Shown in pieces: positions 59,594 through 64,000 of a stretch of 64,000 nucleotides of DNA. The stretch comes from Luidia sarsii (lineage: Eukaryota > Echinodermata > Asteroidea > Paxillosida > Luidiidae): the NCBI GenBank assembly GCA_949987565.1, contig OX465107.1, positions 21,682,030-21,746,029 of the forward strand, given 5' to 3'. The notes under the pieces were generated by a model. It made no database searches. It had not been told where the DNA came from and worked only from the letters and a program-made list of their open reading frames with translations. A program made the position numbers and the translations under genes. The first letter of the stretch is position 1, and each line of letters opens with the position of its first letter.

Positions 59594-61300
59594 CTTCTCG
59601 TCCCCAAGGAGGGGCAAGGGGTTTTACCCGAAGCCAAGGGATGCGGACATCTGAAGTGCCTTCCTCAGCCAAACATTCTGCTAGATGTACAGCGCACATG
59701 TACAGACACTCGATTATATCTGAACGCGCGTCGTGCCGTGACTGCAGCGCGTAGCCTATTACACAGTGTGCTGCGTACACTTTATTATGTGCGCCTGGCT
59801 CACGGCTGTTTGCTGGCGGAAAATGCAATATTAATACAACAGCCGTATAGTTGTTAAATATTGTGATGGGAGGTGCATACACCGCATGCTCCTTCGCTCA
59901 AGTTCCTATGTTGTTGTTTTTGAGCATCCTCAGAATGATCCGGTGCCGAGATCCAACCTTTTTTCTCATTTCAAAACTCGTTTCACTGTTCGGGCCCGAT
60001 TTGAGTGAATCTTTTGCACATGAAATTGTTCATGCCCCCGGGCGCGTGAGGGCGCTACGCCGCGACCGCGGAGCAACGGCTGTTTGAGAAAAGGACGGCG
60101 GATTCATATAACAGTCGTTGACAGTGACGCGATTTATTGAAACGTTGACTTCCCGAGGCTTTGCTCTGGAATATTTCTGACAAAATACGCAACACCCTAA
60201 GGTAAAGCTGCACCAGACAATATCCTTAGTGGTACTTTGAACCACGTATCATCTTGCTGCATTCCATGTTTGCTTATTTAAGATTTATTAAGCTAAGTCA
60301 CCATTTCACTTTCACAGTTTTTCAGTGTTTACTGTTTTGCGTTGCATGATGAAGCGAAATTGTGGTGACTGGTGTTACGTTACGGCACAGATGTGTGTGC
60401 TGTTTCGAATGATCTCATACTCATAGTGTATTTTGATAATTGACGATTGATTTCTCATGTGACGAAGAGATATTCTGGAACTTATTTTATCCGGAGTCCC
60501 CAATTCCCTGATTTTGCTCCATGTTACCGGGGAAGCTGTCGACCATTCCATGGGTGCACAGCGCCCTCAGCGATACTGATACTCGTACCTCAATGTACAT
60601 GTATAATGTCACCATTAAACAACGGGTTTTCCCCTTTCCCGTAGCAATACACAGCGGTAATTAATTATGTAATACCTTTAGGATCCCAAAAAATTATTAC
60701 AGCAGATGGGCACACTCAATGACATTTGTATTTACTCCATTATGTCCAATGTGTAAATACTAACATGTCAGCTTTTAATAAATACCTTTTTTTTTCATTT
60801 GACTTTTGAGCACTTTTGTTTTGCTCAAACAAAAAACCTGACCAGTTGGGAACTTTTGAAAAAAAGAAAGAAAAAAGTCAAAGAAAATTTTGAACGGATT
60901 AGGGACTTGATCCTGAGACCTCTGGTTGTACATACTGTGGCTCTTAGTCTTACCATCTTTGGCTTGGTTGTAAATGTAATTCTTTTCAGTCACAGTGTTT
61001 TTCACTTTTGTTCCTCCTGGCCATCTTAGATTGGATTGTCCTTACTCTGCTTGTTTACTCCTTCCCTCTTACCCTCCTGCCCAATCTCTTCCCCTTCATC
61101 CCCAGTCCTTGCCCCATCTCTTCCCCTTCTCATCCTGACCTATCACATCTCTGATACATGTGCATAATATTCTCCTTGTTTGGTATTTATTCATCAATTT
61201 ATCTCCCATCTTGAATTTCCATGATATAGACTGTATGACCTTTCTCACCTTGTTTGTTTTCCTTGGCCGAATAATTGATGATAATAATAATAGCAGAATA
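59594..61300. promoter_or_regulatory. Divergent TMTC2 / NUB1 start region
   Basis: The two start codons point away from each other 1.7 kb apart. CpG-rich patches at about 59320-59410 (just inside TMTC2 intron 1), 59720-59735 and 60030-60080 are unlike the AT-rich introns and suggest promoter DNA. A plausible donor AAG|GTAAAG at 60202 could end a non-coding first exon of NUB1, with an acceptor shortly before 61301. A reverse S1 SINE lies at 60870-60965. Transcription starts cannot be placed from sequence alone. Confidence 0.55.
60870..60965 (-). mobile_element. SINE family S1, reverse fragment
   Basis: GGATTAGGGACTTGATCCTG, AGACCTCTGGTTGTACATAC, CTTACCATCTTTGGCTTGG; degraded. Confidence 0.5.
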
Positions 61301-61450
61301 ATGTCAGACGCTAGCAGTAGCCAGGCTTCGACGAGCGAGGACAAGCCTGCTGCGACTCAAGCCATCCGACAGAAACTCAATGACGAGAAGATTAAACTAT
61401 GGCTGGCACCGTACACACAAGACGGGGTGACGGCAGGAGTCTATCCAGAG
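61301..61450 (+). CDS. NUB1: NUB1 coding exon 1
   Basis: 50 codons, MSDASSSQASTSEDKPAATQ through GVYPE. Donor GAG|GTAACT at 61451. The long read-through frame after the donor is intron. Confidence 0.82.
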
Positions 61451-63542
61451 GTAACTGAGGAATCTACAACGCCCAGTGGCTGGGCTAAGGGGCCGGGTGT
61501 GGGAGATGAATGTGATCCTATACAGAAACGGTTGCATCCTTCCTTGAAATTCTATCAAGTGCTGATGAATGTTGATTTGAAATTATAATCACACTACACA
61601 CGTTTCACAAGAGGTCTCACCCTAACCTCTGTCCCACTCACCCTCTCTCCCTGGCAACCCTAGTTTGTGGTCATGCCATTGACCTCGTTATCTTCATCTC
61701 CCAAGAATGAAAAAGAGGCGACCCACCTTTGAAGGTAGAGGGATTGTGGAATGTCAATTCTAGAAAGATCTTTTCATGGGAATTCTTTATGAGTGAGTAG
61801 GTCATGAGAGTGGCAGAGAACAAGGAGGGATGGAGAGAGCTGGTTGCACATCCGTGGCACCCAACAGGGTGGACAGGCGTGGGGGCTGGGTGAGACCATG
61901 AGAGTGGCAGAGAACAAGGAGGGATGGAGAGATCTGGTTGCACGGTCATCCATGGCACCCCAACAGGGTGGACAGGCATGGGGGCTGGGTAAGGCCATGA
62001 GAGTGGGAGAGAACAAGGAGGGATGGAGAGAGCTGGTTGCACGGTCATCCGTGGCACCCCAACAGGGTGGACAGGCATGGGGGCTGGGTAAGGCCTTGAG
62101 AGTGGCAGAGAACAAGGAGGGATAGAGAGAGCTGGTTGCACGGTCATCCATGGCACCCCAACAGGGTGGACAGGCATGGGGGCTGGGTGAGGCCATGAGA
62201 GTGGCAGAGAACAAGGAGGGATGGAGAGAGCTGGTTGCACATATTCCTCTTTGGCACCCCCATGGTCTTCAAGACTAAGGGACAGATAGGATGGGATTAA
62301 TCACTAATTCACCCTTATTGAAATGATAATTTGTTTGGATTCTAATTGATCAATCTTGAGCTTTATTCCGGGCATTCTTGAGGTTTTTTTTTCTCACCGT
62401 TTTGTCGTCATTTCTCAAAGGAGCTCTTGGACCGCTACTCCACTGAGCTGGACCTCCCCAGGAAAATTGTGGAAGACACCCTGGAGGCTCTAAGATGCCA
62501 CGCCCTCGCCAAGCTGGCATCCAGGCAGGCGGGGCCGCAAGGCGCCACGGCAACGCTCAAGGTCAAGGTGATGGGACACACCCCCGGCGCAAGGGAGGCG
62601 TCCGCTGAGGGGCAGGGCCTGGACCTGGAGGCGGAGCTGAGCGTCAGCGGGAAGGAATTGAGGAGAAGGTGGGTCTGAGACTGAGACAGAGACTGTATGG
62701 GTGGTTGCAAGGTGGAGGGCTGAAGCTGAAGAGGAGGAAGAAGAGGAGAATGTGAGGATGAAGAGGATGAAGATGAGGACGGGGATAAGGAGGATGGAGA
62801 GTATGAGGATGGAGATGAAGAGGAAGAGTAATGGGATGAAGGAAAGGATGAGGTAGAATATGACGAGGATGGAGGAGGATGAGGAGAAGGGACGATGAGG
62901 AGGAGGAAGGGGAGTAGGAGAATGGGGGTGAAGAGGAGGAGGAGGATGAAGATAAATGAGGATGAGGATGAAGAGGGGAGGATGAAGAGGGGAGGATGAA
63001 GAGGAGGATGAAGAGGAGGAGAACAGAGAGTATTAGGATGGAAATAAAGAGTCAAGGAGGAGGTTGGAGATGGAGATGAGGAAGAGGATGGGGATGAAGG
63101 AGAGGAGGAAGAAGAGAAGGGAGGAGGGGGATGAAGAGGAGGGAGGATGAGTAGGATGAAGATAAGGGAGGATGAGGAGGAGGATAAAGAGAAGGGAGGA
63201 TGAGGAGGATGAAGAGAATGGAGGAGGAGGAGGATGAAGAGAATGGAGGATGAGGAGGAAGAGGATGGAGAATAGGAAGTGATAGCAGTCATAATGGTCG
63301 TAAATCTCCCACCTTCAGAATCTCGGAGAGGTGTGACATACCCGCAGACCACCTGAAGCTGATCAGCTGCGGCTCCGTGCTGCAGGACGGCCAGTCCCTG
63401 TACAGCCAGCACGTCAGGCACGGCTCCCAGGTCCTGGCCATCTGCCTGTCTGAGGAGGAGCGAGAGGCGAGGCAGAGGGAGGAGCAAGCCTCCAAGCTGG
63501 CCAAGACCAAAGAGGCGGCGTCTCTCCTGGCCAAGAGGAAAG
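61301..63542 (+). CDS. NUB1: NUB1 orthologue, first three coding exons (gene continues past the window)
   Basis: Coding exons 61301-61450, 62421-62668, 63319-63542, joined in phase (207 residues plus one base). NUB1 binds NEDD8/FAT10 through C-terminal UBA domains and a ubiquitin-like domain and steers them to the proteasome. Seen: an N-terminal helix with LNDEKIKLWLAPYT (compare the family FLREDRIQLWKPPYT), a RYSTEL...EALRCHALA helix, a ubiquitin-like domain at about residues 93-184 (TLKVKVM, LSVSGKEL, RISERCDIPADHLKLISCG, VLQDGQSL), then a charged helix beginning LSEEEREARQREEQ. The UBA domains are not in the window. Start: ATG at 61301 is chosen because upstream in-frame Met codons lie in what looks like intron. 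Human NUB1 is about 615 residues, so about a third is present. Confidence 0.88.
61451..62420 (+). other. NUB1 intron 1
   Basis: 970 bp, about half of it the 99-bp minisatellite. The rest (61580-61790 and 62250-62420) shows nothing. Confidence 0.8.
61804..62249. repeat. 99-bp minisatellite, about 4.5 copies
   Basis: Units start at 61804, 61898, 61997, 62096 and 62195 (the last partial). The unit contains GAGAGTGGCAGAGAACAAGG and CCAACAGGGTGGACAGGC. Because 99 is divisible by 3, open frames persist on both strands; these are not genes. Confidence 0.95.
62421..62668 (+). CDS. NUB1: NUB1 coding exon 2
   Basis: Acceptor TTTCTCAAAG|GAG at 62420, phase 0; 82 codons plus AG. ELLDRYSTELDLPRKIVEDT to SVSGKELRR. 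Donor AGAAG|GTGGGT. Confidence 0.88.
62669..63318 (+). other. NUB1 intron 2
   Basis: 650 bp, nearly all of it the purine array; only about 30 bp at each end look like ordinary intron. Confidence 0.85.
62720..63285. repeat. GGA/GAT trinucleotide-like purine array
   Basis: GAGGATGAAGAGGA-type units throughout. The 404-residue Ser/Pro-rich frame on the opposite strand is an artefact. Confidence 0.93.
63319..63542 (+). CDS. NUB1: NUB1 coding exon 3
   Basis: Acceptor CACCTTCAG|A completes an Arg codon, then ISERCDIPADHLKLISCGSV ... AASLLAKRK. Donor AAAG|GTGGGA at 63543 is inferred; the next exon is outside the window, so this end is less certain. Confidence 0.85.
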
Positions 63543-63732
63543 GTGGGAGGAAAAGAGGAAAGGGGAAAAGAGGAAAAGAGGAAAAGAGGCACGGGCCACT
63601 TCGTTTTCTTTCTCGAAGAGGCGCAGCGGAGATAATCGTGAACTCTCAAAGCCTACTTGCCTAGAGTCATCTGCCGACCCGGCAGCCAGTCATAATTCAG
63701 CTTCCAAATTGCCCAATTCAATGAGGGGGGAT

Positions 63733-63937
63733 GCCCTACTTGACGTCAAGAAACACCGTGTGCTCGGTGCTTTGCCCCGTTAACATACAGGCAGCTCAGG
63801 TGGGATTCGAGCCCACGACTCCTGCTTTCTAGTGCCGACATCCTTAACCACTAGACCACCGAGCTGGTCGAGGTTGTGTGGCGGATTTAAATACTGTATA
63901 GCGGCGGGTACTGCATTGCATCATAGATGTAATATGT
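63733..63937 (-). mobile_element. SINE family S2 (tRNA-derived, reverse), best copy
   Basis: Read on the minus strand: CAGCTCGGTGGTCTAGTGGT then TAAGGATG (A box; the D arm resembles tRNA-Glu), then GTGGGCTCGAATCCCACC (T arm) and GAGCTG. The CAGCTC and GAGCTG ends pair as an acceptor stem, but the anticodon arm does not fold, so it is a SINE and not a tRNA gene. Confidence 0.78.
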
Positions 63938-63947
63938 TTGCTTTCAG

Positions 63948-64000
63948 AGCCACACTCCTCGAAAGAGAAGTGGTACATGGTGTCACCGCAAACCTTCCAC
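63948..64000 (+). repeat. Family H repeat, cut by the window end
   Basis: CTTTCAGAGCC (3' half of the stem-loop), ACACTCCTCGAAAGAGAAG, TGGTGTCACCGCAAACCTTC. Confidence 0.75.

Larger units (their letters stand above)
63543..64000 (+). other. NUB1 intron 3 (start)
   Basis: Purine repeat AAAGAGGAAA at 63540-63590, an S2 SINE (63733-63937) and the start of a family H repeat (63948 onward). Confidence 0.7.

Noticed and set aside
61160..61300. 47-codon N-terminal extension of NUB1
   Set aside because: Hydrophobic, without resemblance to the NUB1 N-terminus, and it includes a pyrimidine tract and an AG just before 61301, so it is more likely intron or 5' UTR.
61671..62240. Repetitive 189-codon protein
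   Set aside because: Product of the 99-bp minisatellite; open on both strands because the unit is a multiple of three.
62435..63649. 404-codon minus-strand open frame
   Set aside because: Antisense to NUB1 exons joined through the GGA/GAT array; Ser/Pro low complexity.
63790..63870. tRNA-Glu-like gene on the minus strand
   Set aside because: Acceptor ends pair and the D arm is Glu-like, but the anticodon arm does not fold and a second copy with the same 3' tail lies at 19431-19640: SINE family S2.

Overview
The window is eukaryotic, from a metazoan genome with long, repeat-filled introns. Two protein-coding genes are recognisable and they diverge from a shared start region near 59.6-61.3 kb. 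On the minus strand an apparently complete TMTC2 orthologue (endoplasmic-reticulum multi-pass membrane protein with TPR repeats, of the TMTC O-mannosyltransferase family) runs from its ATG at 59593 to its TGA at 1366. It has eleven coding exons, all with GT-AG boundaries and consistent phases, totalling 2709 nt (902 codons plus stop). On the plus strand the first three coding exons of a NUB1 (NEDD8 ultimate buster 1) orthologue begin at 61301 and the gene leaves the window. The organism is probably a marine invertebrate deuterostome (echinoderm or hemichordate would fit the repeat content), but this is inference and not proven by the sequence.

Layout: 1-1365 is TMTC2 3' flank with a small inverted-repeat element. 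1366-10482 holds exons 11 to 4, with short introns packed with SINE, MITE and Penelope-derived insertions, some within 20 nt of a 5' splice site. 18269-19229 is exon 3, with an unusual Asn/Gly/His-rich luminal or cytosolic linker. 19230-31793 is intron 2, which contains a 5'-truncated Penelope-like retroelement (29577-31520) with an intact RT plus GIY-YIG reading frame and a 13-bp target duplication. 31794-32418 is exon 2. 32419-59510 is the 27-kb intron 1, consisting of repeats, large purine/pyrimidine arrays and featureless stretches. 59511-59593 is exon 1. 59594-61300 is a CpG-rich divergent promoter region. 61301-64000 is NUB1 with a 99-bp minisatellite in intron 1 and a GGA/GAT array filling intron 2.

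The repeats are the most interesting part. (i) Palindromic elements of about 165 bp carry the 3' end of the Penelope element in head-to-head orientation and have 12-14 bp target duplications, so they look like non-autonomous, Penelope-mobilised elements. Their arms keep a hammerhead-like stem II followed by GAAAC. (ii) A separate dispersed repeat of about 170 bp contains the sequence GGCTCTTTTCAGAGCC, which matches the metazoan replication-dependent histone mRNA 3' stem-loop. About 13 nt downstream is a purine-rich AAAGAGA element like a histone downstream element, and just upstream is a second hammerhead-like core (CTGACGA ... GAAAC). A mobile element with a U7-type, poly(A)-independent 3'-end signal would be new to me. 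(iii) Two tRNA-derived SINE families are present. One copy has expanded a 20-bp piece of itself into a 13-copy minisatellite.
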